From positions 1 through 24,047 of the forward strand of contig DBTX01000063.1 in the NCBI GenBank assembly GCA_002307275.1: a stretch of 24,047 nucleotides of DNA. The letters are read 5' to 3'. The position numbers were made by a program, and so were the translations under genes. A model generated the notes under the pieces. That model was not told where the DNA came from and made no database searches. It saw nothing but the letters and a program-made list of their open reading frames with translations. Positions 8,210 through 14,878 of this stretch are shown here, one piece after another. Position 1 is the stretch's first letter. Each line of letters starts with the position of its first letter. The DNA is from Hungateiclostridiaceae bacterium UBA1305. Its GTDB lineage: Bacteria > Bacillota > Clostridia > Acetivibrionales > DTU013.

Positions 8210-9226
8210 TTATTTCTGCATGGCGTAGAGCTGCCGGTCAGATATTGAGGTTTTTGCTACAGTGCTTGAAGACCATTTTCCGCACCGATCTCCCCATCTT
8301 GCTTCAACAACGCCGTCTGAAAGCAGTTCGACAATCTCGCAGAGGTTTGTGCAGCCGTTGCATTCCCGGCTTGTTGTACTGTAAATCCTGTTTAATGCCT
8401 CAAATCCCGTAAACTTCGTTAGAAATGTCTTGTCTGCCAATCTTGCCTGCCTGGCAATCAATGCTGCGCCGTATGCTCCCATTACCGCATGATCCTCCGG
8501 AATGATCACACGAACGCCCAGTGCTTTTTCAAACGCAGCAGCTATACCCTTGTTTGCTGCCACTCCTCCCTGAAATACTACCGGTTCGGAGAGTTCCTTC
8601 CCCTTTGCGAGATTGCTCAGATAATTTCTGACAAGCGCTTCACAAAGGCCTTTGACGATATCCTCATTGCTATGCCCGGACTGCTGCTTGTGGATCATAT
8701 CAGATTCGGCAAAGACTGCACACCTGCCTGCAATTCTGACAGGTGAGCCCGATCGGAGTGCGAGGTCGCCAAATTCTTCAATCGGCACGCCAAGCCTGGC
8801 TGCCTGTCTGTCGAGAAATGAACCGGTTCCGGCGGCACATACCGTATTCATGGCAAAATCATATACAACGCCGTTTCTCAATATAATGATCTTTGAATCC
8901 TGCCCACCGATCTCAAGTATAGTCTTTACCCCGGGGACGATTCTCTGTGCTGCTACGGCATGAGCCGTGATCTCGTTTTTGACCACATCCGCCCCCGCAA
9001 TCACACCTGCCAGTCCGCGCCCGCTTCCGGTCGCACCTGCAGCTGCAATCAGCGGGCTCCTGTGTGCGCCTGCTATTTCCTTAAGGCCCTCCATCAGCGA
9101 TTTGATCGGCTGTCCGCTTGTCCGCAGATAAAGCTTTTTTACCATATTCCCATCCAGGTCGGTCAATACCAGATTCGTACTGACTGAACCCACATCAATT
9201 CCAAGATAATGACCATCCGCCCTCAT
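8210..9226 (-). CDS. Acyl-CoA dehydratase activase (BadF/BcrA/HgdC family ATPase)
   Basis: A 338-residue ATPase of the sugar-kinase/actin fold, the family that feeds electrons, at the cost of ATP, to 2-hydroxyacyl-CoA dehydratases and related proteins. Visible motifs: YLGIDVGSVSTNLVLTD (phosphate loop), EIGGQDSKII, CAAGTGSF (Cys130), RCAVFAESDMIHKQQ (Cys169) and FQGGVAANKG. The two cysteines are 39 residues apart, as in HgdC, where they hold one [4Fe-4S] cluster across the dimer. The C-terminal tail (CNGCTNLC, then GDRC) is extra and resembles the linker in the large fused activase proteins. The ATG at 9226 lies 13 bases after GGAGG, a rather long spacing; an upstream TTG at 9274 lies inside the preceding gene and is less likely. 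It overlaps the COG3581-type gene by 32 bases. Confidence 0.88.
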   Translation of the reverse strand: MRADGHYLGIDVGSVSTNLVLTDLDGNMVKKLYLRTSGQPIKSLMEGLKEIAGAHRSPLIAAAGATGSGRGLAGVIAGADVVKNEITAHAVAAQRIVPGVKTILEIGGQDSKIIILRNGVVYDFAMNTVCAAGTGSFLDRQAARLGVPIEEFGDLALRSGSPVRIAGRCAVFAESDMIHKQQSGHSNEDIVKGLCEALVRNYLSNLAKGKELSEPVVFQGGVAANKGIAAAFEKALGVRVIIPEDHAVMGAYGAALIARQARLADKTFLTKFTGFEALNRIYSTTSRECNGCTNLCEIVELLSDGVVEARWGDRCGKWSSSTVAKTSISDRQLYAMQK

Positions 9227-10310
9227 ATTTTTGGTTTTTCCTCCTGCTTTCCAGCATATCGATAAAAGCTTCAACTCTGGTAAGGTAACCGGCCTCGCCG
9301 GTCATTTCGTCAATAATCAGCGTCAGCACAGGGATCCCAAGCTCCCTTTCAATGTCTGGCAGAATGCTTTCCGCCACGATTTCAGGCATGCATGAGAATG
9401 GGAATATCTGAATGACACCGTCATAATTGTTACTGGCATAAAGTACCGTATTTCCTATCGTCTCCTGCGCATGTCCGCCTATCATGGCTCCCAGCCAGGG
9501 TTTTGCCGCTTCTGCATAAGCCATGTCCCGGTGAAGATGCAAACTTTTTTTCACAATGTGCTCAATAATCCAGTTGCTTACAGTCACCTTCCTGTCAACC
9601 TCTACTCCTAAAGTACCAAGCTTCTCCTGGATGTTGAAACTGGCAAACTGGTCGATCCCGGTGTAAATTTCGCCGACAATGCCAACTCTGAGAGGTGCTG
9701 ATTTCTGATCCTGCTTTATCGAGCGCATCAGTTCACCGGTTTCATCAAGAAGGTTGGAAATCTCTTTGAAACTTGTCACCTTCAGCGCCTTTTCCCTGAA
9801 ATCTCTGTAAAACCTGTCTACAGCTCCATGCTCAAGCTCCCTTGCCCTTATTTTAAAAGAAAGCATCTCAAGTTCATCCACCCTCCTGGCAGTTTTTGCA
9901 ATCTGTCCGACAAGCGACGGAACTTTTAACAAGGCGGTCGAACCTGTCAGTCTGTGAACTACACTTGCCAGCCTGTTAAAATTGCCGTTGGCAAATTCCA
10001 GTGTAATGATTTCCATATTGTAGCCGGCATCCCGAAGAATTTCCCGGTGCATTTCACAATAATATCCGAACCTGCAAGGGCCGCAGCCTCCAGCCATAAG
10101 TATGGTGTCGGCTCCCAGTTCATAAGCCTGTATGTAATTCCCGATATTGATCTTCAGCGGCAGGCAGGCCATTTCCGGGACATGTCTTGTCCCTAGTTCG
10201 AGTGCCCTTTTGTTGTTGAACGGAGGGATGACGCATTCAATTCCGAGCTCATTCAACATTGGCTTTATACTGATATACGTATTACCCAGATGAGGAAACG
10301 TCATTTTCAT
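9195..10310 (-). CDS. 2-hydroxyacyl-CoA dehydratase-like protein, COG3581 type (activase-associated)
   Basis: A 371-residue protein of the HgdB-like superfamily, middle gene of the three-gene unit. Conserved cysteine-containing stretches are visible: EMACLPLKINIGNYI near residue 45, GGCGPCRFGYYCEMH near residue 75, and IQFPFSCMPEIV-like sequence (IFPFSCMPE) in the C-terminal domain, followed by IDEMTGEAGYLTRVEAFIDM. These cysteines are candidates for an iron-sulfur cluster that receives electrons from the activase. The C-terminal block is clearly related to the same block in the next gene, so the two are paralogous. GGAG lies eight bases before the ATG at 10310. It overlaps the COG3580-type gene by 29 bases and the activase gene by 32, implying coupled translation. 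The biochemical substrate is unknown for this subfamily as far as I know. Confidence 0.8.
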   Translation of the reverse strand: MKMTFPHLGNTYISIKPMLNELGIECVIPPFNNKRALELGTRHVPEMACLPLKINIGNYIQAYELGADTILMAGGCGPCRFGYYCEMHREILRDAGYNMEIITLEFANGNFNRLASVVHRLTGSTALLKVPSLVGQIAKTARRVDELEMLSFKIRARELEHGAVDRFYRDFREKALKVTSFKEISNLLDETGELMRSIKQDQKSAPLRVGIVGEIYTGIDQFASFNIQEKLGTLGVEVDRKVTVSNWIIEHIVKKSLHLHRDMAYAEAAKPWLGAMIGGHAQETIGNTVLYASNNYDGVIQIFPFSCMPEIVAESILPDIERELGIPVLTLIIDEMTGEAGYLTRVEAFIDMLESRRKNQKYEGGWSLSWN

Positions 10311-11418
10311 TTGATTTTCTCCAGCTCAGCATATCGATAAATGCCTCCAGCCTTGTATTGAAGCCGGCTTCACCAGAATGCTCGTCTACTGTCATAATAA
10401 TAAAAGGTATCTCATATTCATTCCTGACCTTGCGTTCAATCAGGTCGTAAACAAAGGAGTCGATACCGCATCCAAAGCTTGTTACACAGATCATTCCATC
10501 GATTTCGCCCTTTTGCGCCAGATGAAGCGCTGCACCATAAGCTTTTCTGCCATAATTCCAGAATAGCGGCTTCTTCAGTTTGGAAGAATACTCATTAATA
10601 TCCTCTTCACCAACCATTTCAACCGTTTTGATACCAATGTCAAATTTTTTCAGCTTGCCCAACAAGTCCATACTGATATACCTGTCATAAATATTATAAG
10701 GATGCCCGATCACAGCTATCTGAGTGGACCGAGGGGACGTGGACCGAGGGGACGGTTCTCGTGGTTCGAAGCATCCAGAGGGACGGTTCTCCTGGATCAC
10801 TGAAGCGGTTCGCGGGAATTGTCCTCTTGCGGGGCCAATCCAAGGGGACGGTTCTTGTGGTTCGCACAATGATCCACGAGAACCGTCCCCTTGGATTCTT
10901 CTTGTAACTTCTATGTTCATGAACGGGATTACTCCGCAAAGTGCCTGATACCTAAAATCGCAATAGTTATTCATCGCAGTTCTGAAGGCGTGCCTTGCAT
11001 CCTTCCTTCCGACATCCAATTTGGCGGCTATTTCTTCCGCCGCCTTGAAAGCGCCATTTTCCGAGCGTCTCATATTGATTTCGGTATCAATCAACGGGGG
11101 AAGATCTTTCAGCGTGTGCCTCACCATATCCGGCAATCCGCCAAATTCCGGGCATATATATTCATTTCTTGAGATGCTTGTGAATCGGGGTACAAAAATA
11201 TAGTCCACTTTGTCCTTCAGATTAAGGACATGACCATGAAAAAGCTTTACCGGCAAACACGCTTCATCAACGCAGGATTTCACACCGTCATCCAGAATAC
11301 GCCTGTTTGTGGGTTCCGACACGACAATTTCGGCACCAAGCTCGGTAAAAAAAGATTTCCATAATGGGATGAACTTAAAATAAAACAGACTCCGAGGAAT
11401 TCCAATTTTGGTGCTCAA
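10282..11418 (-). CDS. 2-hydroxyacyl-CoA dehydratase-like protein, COG3580 type, with an in-frame repeat insertion
   Basis: A 378-residue protein, first gene of the three-gene unit. The N-terminal domain reads KIGIPRSLFYFKFIPLWKSF, then CVDEACLPVKLFHGH with candidate cluster cysteines and FVPRFTSISRNEYICPEFGG. The C-terminal domain begins QIAVIGHPYNIYDRYISM and ends with TSFGCGIDSFVYDLI and VDEHSGEAGFNTRLEAFIDM. Between them, residues about 173-232 are unlike the rest: rich in Arg, Pro, Ser and Gly, containing EPQEPSP and EPREPSP, and encoded by copies of the GGGGACGGTTCT repeat. The frame is open throughout, so the gene appears intact with a probably disordered added loop. The start is a TTG at 11418 with GAGGGGGTG about ten bases upstream; no better ATG fits the conserved start. 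A hairpin and candidate promoter precede it. Confidence 0.8.
   Translation of the reverse strand: MSTKIGIPRSLFYFKFIPLWKSFFTELGAEIVVSEPTNRRILDDGVKSCVDEACLPVKLFHGHVLNLKDKVDYIFVPRFTSISRNEYICPEFGGLPDMVRHTLKDLPPLIDTEINMRRSENGAFKAAEEIAAKLDVGRKDARHAFRTAMNNYCDFRYQALCGVIPFMNIEVTRRIQGDGSRGSLCEPQEPSPWIGPARGQFPRTASVIQENRPSGCFEPREPSPRSTSPRSTQIAVIGHPYNIYDRYISMDLLGKLKKFDIGIKTVEMVGEEDINEYSSKLKKPLFWNYGRKAYGAALHLAQKGEIDGMICVTSFGCGIDSFVYDLIERKVRNEYEIPFIIMTVDEHSGEAGFNTRLEAFIDMLSWRKSNENDVSSSG
10725..10897. repeat. Dispersed GGGGACGGTTCT-type repeat cluster inside the COG3580-type gene
   Basis: Contains the core GGGGACGGTTCT at 10748-10759 and 10844-10855, a three-G copy at 10780-10790, and the inverted core AGAACCGTCCCC at 10879-10890. 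A 15-base unit, TGGACCGAGGGGACG, is exactly duplicated at 10725-10739 and 10740-10754. GTTCTCGTGGTTCG and GTTCTTGTGGTTCG follow two of the cores. The core has no stop codon in any of its six frames, which explains how it can sit in a gene without ending it. It looks like several insertions or a composite element partly eroded in the middle (10790-10836). Confidence 0.88.
10837..10897. repeat. Inverted repeat, 24-base arms with one mismatch
   Basis: Arms at 10837-10860 and 10874-10897 are complementary at 23 of 24 positions and enclose a 13-base loop. Each arm carries one copy of the GGGGACGGTTCT core, pointing inward on opposite strands. The organisation is the same as the palindrome at 21589-21660, which suggests that a hairpin, not a single core, is the mobile or copied unit. 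Confidence 0.88.
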
Positions 11419-11445
11419 CAGGCTGACACCCCCTCAAATAACAAA

Positions 11446-11470
11446 ATGAGTTGGAATAGCTCCAACTCAT
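11446..11470 (-). promoter_or_regulatory. Leader hairpin with U-rich tail upstream of the three-gene unit
   Basis: ATGAGTTGGA and TCCAACTCAT form a perfect 10-base-pair stem with a 5-base loop, followed on the minus strand by TTTGTTATTT. It lies 28 bases before the TTG start and just after the candidate transcription start near 11481. It could be an attenuator or a transcript-stabilising leader hairpin. As a terminator of the aldolase gene it would be redundant, because that gene already has one at 11597-11632. Confidence 0.6.
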
Positions 11471-11487
11471 CCTAGTATTGACAGTTC

Positions 11488-11516
11488 AATTTAGTTTATA
11501 CGGAAAAAAGTCTCAA
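11488..11516 (-). promoter_or_regulatory. Candidate promoter of the activase/COG3581/COG3580 unit
   Basis: On the minus strand, TTGAGA (11516-11511) and TAAATT (11493-11488) are separated by 17 bases, five and four matches to the sigma-A consensus hexamers. It sits between the aldolase terminator and the leader hairpin, where a promoter for the downstream unit is expected. Confidence 0.4.
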
Positions 11517-11596
11517 TATTCTCCCTGTTCGTCATTCGCAGTGCGTTAATATTGTTAATACTGTAATCCGGCTTTGACTGCCGCATCTGAATCAAA

Positions 11597-11632
11597 AGCC
11601 GGCAGGCAATCCTTTTTGATCACCTGCCGGCT
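11597..11632 (-). terminator. Intrinsic terminator of the aldolase gene
   Basis: AGCCGGCAGG and CCTGCCGGCT form a perfect 10-base-pair, GC-rich stem around a 16-base loop, followed on the minus strand by TTTGATT. It lies 38 bases beyond the aldolase stop codon. The T-tract is short, but stem strength and position support the call. Confidence 0.8.
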
Positions 11633-11670
11633 CTATCAATATTTATTGTATTCTTCAGCACCTTTTAATC

Positions 11671-12600
11671 TTAAGCCTTGCCGTCGCAGCCGAGAACGTT
11701 GATGATCTTGTTCTTTACGAGATCCTTGATGGCTGCTCTTGCCGGAGCAAGATACTGTCTGGGATCAAAGTGTTCAGGATGCTGAACAAAATATTCCCTG
11801 ACAGTAGCAGTCATGGCAAGCCTTAAGTCGGAGTCGATGTTGATTTTGCAAACAGAGGATCTGGCTGCCTGTCTGAGCATTTCTTCGGGTACGCCCCTTG
11901 CGCCTGGCATATTCCCGCCGTACTTGTTGATCTTTTCAACAAGCTCGGGAATAACAGAGGAAGCGCCATGAAGAACGATTGGGTAGCCTGGCAGTCTCCT
12001 GCTGACTTCTTCCAGTATATCGAACCTAAGCTTCGGTTCGCCTTTAAATTTGAATGCGCCATGGCTTGTACCAATAGCGATTGCCAATGAGTCAACGCCT
12101 GTCTTTGATACAAATTCCTCCACTTCATCTGGTCTTGTGTAGGATGAATCCTCTGCAGATACATTGACTGCATCCTCAACACCTGCAAGTCTGCCAAGTT
12201 CGCCTTCAACTGTTACGCCATGGGCGTGTGCATATTCAACAACCTGCTTGGTCAATTTGATGTTATCTGCGAAAGAGTGATGTGAACCGTCTATCATAAC
12301 AGACGTAAATCCGCCGTCTATGCAGGATTTGCACAGTTCAAACGTATCGCCGTGATCAAGGTGCAGACAGATCGGAAGACCTGTTTCAATGATTGCAGCT
12401 TCAACAAGCTTCATCAGATAGGTGTGATTTGCGTATTTCCTTGCGCCTGAGGATACCTGCAGTATAAGCGGAGCGTTAACTTCCTTTGCAGCCTCGGTAA
12501 TACCCTGTACGATTTCCATGTTGTTTACATTGAAAGCGCCGATAGCATATCCGCCTTCATATGCTTTTTTGAACATTTCAGTTGATGTAACCAGTGCCAT
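11671..12600 (-). CDS. fba: Class II fructose-bisphosphate aldolase
   Basis: A 309-residue zinc-dependent aldolase that splits fructose 1,6-bisphosphate into dihydroxyacetone phosphate and glyceraldehyde 3-phosphate in glycolysis, and works in reverse in gluconeogenesis. Class II motifs are clear: AIGAFNVNNMEIVQG at the N-terminus, LHLDHGDTFE with the catalytic Asp82 and zinc ligand His83, IDGSHHSF, AIGTSHGAFK and LHGASSVIPE, which provide further zinc and phosphate ligands. The length is usual for the family. A longer frame begins at 12609, but the ATG at 12600 has GGAG about nine bases upstream and starts with the family's usual MALVTSTEM. It is divergent from the phosphofructokinase gene, the enzyme of the preceding glycolytic step, and ends in its own terminator. 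Confidence 0.96.
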   Translation of the reverse strand: MALVTSTEMFKKAYEGGYAIGAFNVNNMEIVQGITEAAKEVNAPLILQVSSGARKYANHTYLMKLVEAAIIETGLPICLHLDHGDTFELCKSCIDGGFTSVMIDGSHHSFADNIKLTKQVVEYAHAHGVTVEGELGRLAGVEDAVNVSAEDSSYTRPDEVEEFVSKTGVDSLAIAIGTSHGAFKFKGEPKLRFDILEEVSRRLPGYPIVLHGASSVIPELVEKINKYGGNMPGARGVPEEMLRQAARSSVCKINIDSDLRLAMTATVREYFVQHPEHFDPRQYLAPARAAIKDLVKNKIINVLGCDGKA

Positions 12601-13198
12601 TAAAAACAACTCCTTTATTGTATATTATTTAATATTGCTTACCCTCGATAGAATATGTATTGTTACAAATTTATCATATTAATTTTACCAGATTTCAACT
12701 TAAAATCAAGGTTTTATTTGGATTGACTCTGTTTTATTTGATTTCATTTCTGATCAGGACTATATGTGAAATGTTTAAATTGAAACCGGCAATGATACCT
12801 GGTAGCATCCTCCTCTATTTCAACAGCGATCCTGCTCTCCCTGTCTTTGAAGTCAGTATTTCTATAAAAGCGCCAAAAACTTCTTATACATAAAAATCCT
12901 CCTATTGCCTTTTAGTATGCTAAATTTGTATATTATTAATATATTATGCATAAATTCGTTTCATAATAATTGGTATTTCGTATAACGTAAATATATTAAA
13001 GAAGTTTCATATCGTATCTTTGGTTGAAAGTTCAGATATTATGAAATAATGTTATCCATATTCTTTTTTTACATGATCTATAATTGCAATTTGGAATCCC
13101 TTGTGTTATATTTTATTTTGACGTACAAGCGTCATTTTACTATGTATCCAATGAAATACTAGTACATAAATACATATACGATCAGGAGGTAGAAAGCA
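12601..13198. other. AT-rich gap between the divergent aldolase and phosphofructokinase genes
   Basis: A 598-base region with no convincing gene; the 77-codon plus-strand frame at 12660-12893 has no good ribosome binding site and a composition like the flanking DNA. A possible minus-strand aldolase promoter is TTGAAA (12698-12693) and GATAAA (12675-12670) with 17 bases between. The plus-strand phosphofructokinase promoter is listed separately. The middle, about 12730-13080, shows nothing I can name; its length leaves room for an unrecognised regulatory element. Confidence 0.6.
13118..13146 (+). promoter_or_regulatory. Candidate promoter of the phosphofructokinase gene
   Basis: TTGACG (13118-13123) and TATGTA (13141-13146) are separated by 17 bases and lie about 50 bases before the AGGAGG ribosome binding site at 13184-13189. 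A small inverted repeat, GACG/CGTC, overlaps the -35 element and could be an operator, though it is short. Confidence 0.5.
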
Positions 13199-14446
13199 AT
13201 GAGTGAATTAAAAGGTGCAGCTATTTTCGGGCAGTCCGGTGGACCGACCTCGGTTATAAACGCCAGCGCTGCGGGCGTGTTCCAGGAAGCGCTCAGGCAG
13301 GAAGCCATCACAGCAGTGTATGGCGCCGCTCACGGTATCAGAGGGATCCTGGATGAGAAATTCTACGATATGAGCAAGGAAGATGCTGAGGAACTTGACT
13401 TAATGAAGACCACCCCTTCCTCGGCTCTCGGTTCAGTCCGTTACAAACTCAAAAAGGCTGAAGACGATGAGACGGATTACAAAAGACTCCTTGAGGTCTT
13501 CAAGAAATACGACATCAGGTATTTCTTCTATAATGGAGGAAATGACTCCATGGATACCTGCAACAAAATAAGCAAGTACCTGCAGAAATCCGGTTATGAA
13601 TGCAGAGTCATGGGTGTTCCGAAGACCATCGACAATGACCTTTGGGGAACGGATCACTGTCCGGGTTACGGAAGTGCGGCAAAATATATTGCCACTTCAA
13701 CGATGGAAGTTTACCACGATGCCAGAGTTTATGACAAAGGAATGATCACGGTACTTGAAATCATGGGAAGAAACGCAGGATGGCTTACAGCCTCTTCAGC
13801 GCTTGCATCCTATGCAGGCCATGGCCCGGATCTGATCTATCTTCCGGAAATACCGTTCGATCTCAACAAGTGCATCGAGGAAGTCAAAGAGATTTACAAG
13901 AAACAGAATAACGTAATCCTCGCTGTTTCCGAAGGAATCAGGGACAAGGACGGTAAATACATATCCGAGTACGGATCGGATCTTGCACAGAGCAAGGATG
14001 CCTTCGGACATTCACAGCTTGGCGGACTTGCCGTTACACTTGCAAACATCATGAAGGATAATACAGGCGCAAAGGTTCGCGGCATTGAATTCAGTCTTTT
14101 GCAGAGATGTGCCTCTCATGTTGGTTCTCTCACGGATGTGAACGAAGCTTATCTTGCTGGACAAATGGCTGTCAAATATGCAATTGAAGGCAAGACCGAT
14201 TATATGGTCGCTTTTGAAAGAGCTGCCGGACCCGAATACAAATGTAATATCAAGCTGATCAATCTTACAGAAGTCGCCAATACAGAAAAGAAAATTCCGC
14301 GTGAGTGGATAAACGAAGCAGGCAACGGATTAAACCAGCAGTATATCGACTACGCAATGCCCCTGATACAGGGTGAATCGGCCCCGCCGCTTATAAATGG
14401 CCTGCCGAGATTTGTACATCTTAAGAAGGTCCTTGCAACAAAGTAA
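13199..14446 (+). CDS. pfp: 6-phosphofructokinase, pyrophosphate-dependent type
   Basis: A 415-residue phosphofructokinase that phosphorylates fructose 6-phosphate to the 1,6-bisphosphate. The N-terminus GQSGGPTSVINASAAG is the phosphoryl-donor loop. Two donor-specificity sites point to pyrophosphate, not ATP: in YNGGNDSMDT, Asp116 stands where ATP enzymes have Gly, and in GVPKTIDNDL, Lys142 stands where ATP enzymes have Gly. The catalytic Asp145 (TIDND) is present. Asn115 replaces the Asp usual in GGD; I believe this is common in this clade but could not check. Such enzymes can work reversibly. AGGAGG lies nine bases before the ATG. The gene is divergent from the aldolase and followed by a strong terminator. 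The PPi call rests on residues known from characterised enzymes, not on assay. Confidence 0.9.
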   Translation: MSELKGAAIFGQSGGPTSVINASAAGVFQEALRQEAITAVYGAAHGIRGILDEKFYDMSKEDAEELDLMKTTPSSALGSVRYKLKKAEDDETDYKRLLEVFKKYDIRYFFYNGGNDSMDTCNKISKYLQKSGYECRVMGVPKTIDNDLWGTDHCPGYGSAAKYIATSTMEVYHDARVYDKGMITVLEIMGRNAGWLTASSALASYAGHGPDLIYLPEIPFDLNKCIEEVKEIYKKQNNVILAVSEGIRDKDGKYISEYGSDLAQSKDAFGHSQLGGLAVTLANIMKDNTGAKVRGIEFSLLQRCASHVGSLTDVNEAYLAGQMAVKYAIEGKTDYMVAFERAAGPEYKCNIKLINLTEVANTEKKIPREWINEAGNGLNQQYIDYAMPLIQGESAPPLINGLPRFVHLKKVLATK

Positions 14447-14450
14447 TTTT

Positions 14451-14481
14451 AAGCGGAGAGTAAAAAGCTCTCCGCTTTTTT
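14451..14481 (+). terminator. Intrinsic terminator of the phosphofructokinase gene
   Basis: AAGCGGAGAG and CTCTCCGCTT form a perfect 10-base-pair stem with a 7-base loop, followed by a run of T. It begins four bases after the phosphofructokinase stop codon. Confidence 0.92.
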
Positions 14482-14640
14482 GGGACTATTTTTGTAACAA
14501 ATCCGACCAAATAGGCGGATTCGTAGAATTGTGCCATCTAGGCAATTTTGTGAAGCAAAATGTGCCATCGAGTGGGGCTAGATACCCCTGAGATTTTCAT
14601 TCTGTTCAAGTTCCTCTACCCCAATATATGGTACCCCCAA
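14482..14640. other. Unexplained structured intergenic sequence
   Basis: Between the phosphofructokinase terminator and the pflB promoter lies a GC-richer stretch without a gene. It contains AATCCG/CGGATT and ATTTTG/CAAAAT short inverted repeats, two copies of TGTGCCATC (14530-14538 and 14561-14569), and GGGG...CCCC pairings. It could be a remnant of an insertion sequence or a structured RNA; I recognise no family. Confidence 0.4.
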
Positions 14641-14659
14641 ATTTTAGCATGTCAATATG

Positions 14660-14688
14660 TTGACAACAACAAACATCGTGGCTATACT
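14660..14688 (+). promoter_or_regulatory. Promoter of the ZTP riboswitch-pflB transcript
   Basis: A consensus TTGACA (14660-14665) and TATACT (14683-14688) are separated by exactly 17 bases, one of the best promoters in the window. The transcript would start near 14695, some 14 bases before the riboswitch. Confidence 0.8.
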
Positions 14689-14708
14689 TGAACTATAAAC
14701 CAAATACA

Positions 14709-14783
14709 CGTCGTGCAACTGGCGGAAGTGGATTCAACCACAAGGGAGCACGAGGGCAGGAAAATTAGCCGACCGCCTGGGTC
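14709..14783 (+). promoter_or_regulatory. ZTP riboswitch (pfl motif RNA)
   Basis: The sequence has the two conserved halves of the ZTP-sensing RNA: AACTGGCGGAAGTGG followed by CAACCACAAGGGAGCACGA, then after a short linker GCCGACCGCCTGGGT. TCGTGC (14711-14716) pairs with GCACGA (14748-14753) to close the first domain, and GGCGG can form the pseudoknot with CCGCC. ZTP (and ZMP) report a shortage of 10-formyl-tetrahydrofolate, and known members activate genes that restore formyl-folate. Its position before pflB, which makes formate, agrees with this role. The match to recalled consensus is close. Confidence 0.93.
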
Positions 14784-14842
14784 ACAAATCATCAAGAGCT
14801 TCAACAGCTTCTTGATGAATGTGTTCAGGGCGGTTTTTATTA
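14772..14842 (+). terminator. Riboswitch-controlled intrinsic terminator before pflB
   Basis: CATCAAGA (14789-14796) pairs with TCTTGATG (14810-14817). The stem can be extended so that ACCGCCTG, the 3' half of the riboswitch pseudoknot, pairs with CAGGGCGGT, followed by TTTTTATTATTTC. Terminator and ligand-bound riboswitch therefore compete for the same bases: ligand binding should block termination and switch the gene on. The competition is seen in the sequence; the ON behaviour is inferred from known ZTP switches. Confidence 0.85.
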
Positions 14843-14878
14843 TTTCTTTTTTGCATTATATTGAAGAGGTGCTCAGAT

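Noticed and set aside
9227..9274. TTG start extending the activase gene by 16 codons
   Set aside because: It lies within the end of the previous gene without a ribosome binding site; the GGAGG at 9245-9241 lies within this extension, upstream of the chosen ATG.
10724..10948. 74-codon plus-strand frame and another minus-strand frame across the repeat cluster
   Set aside because: The GGGGACGGTTCT repeat has no stops in any frame, so several frames are open by composition. Only the frame continuing conserved sequence on both sides is taken as coding.
12660..12893. 77-codon hydrophobic plus-strand frame in the aldolase-phosphofructokinase gap
   Set aside because: No ribosome binding site, composition equal to the surrounding AT-rich gap, and no recognisable motif.
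14819..14878. Upstream ATG extending pflB by 20 codons
   Set aside because: The extension is encoded by the terminator stem and T-tract, and the downstream ATG has a proper ribosome binding site and the normal family start.
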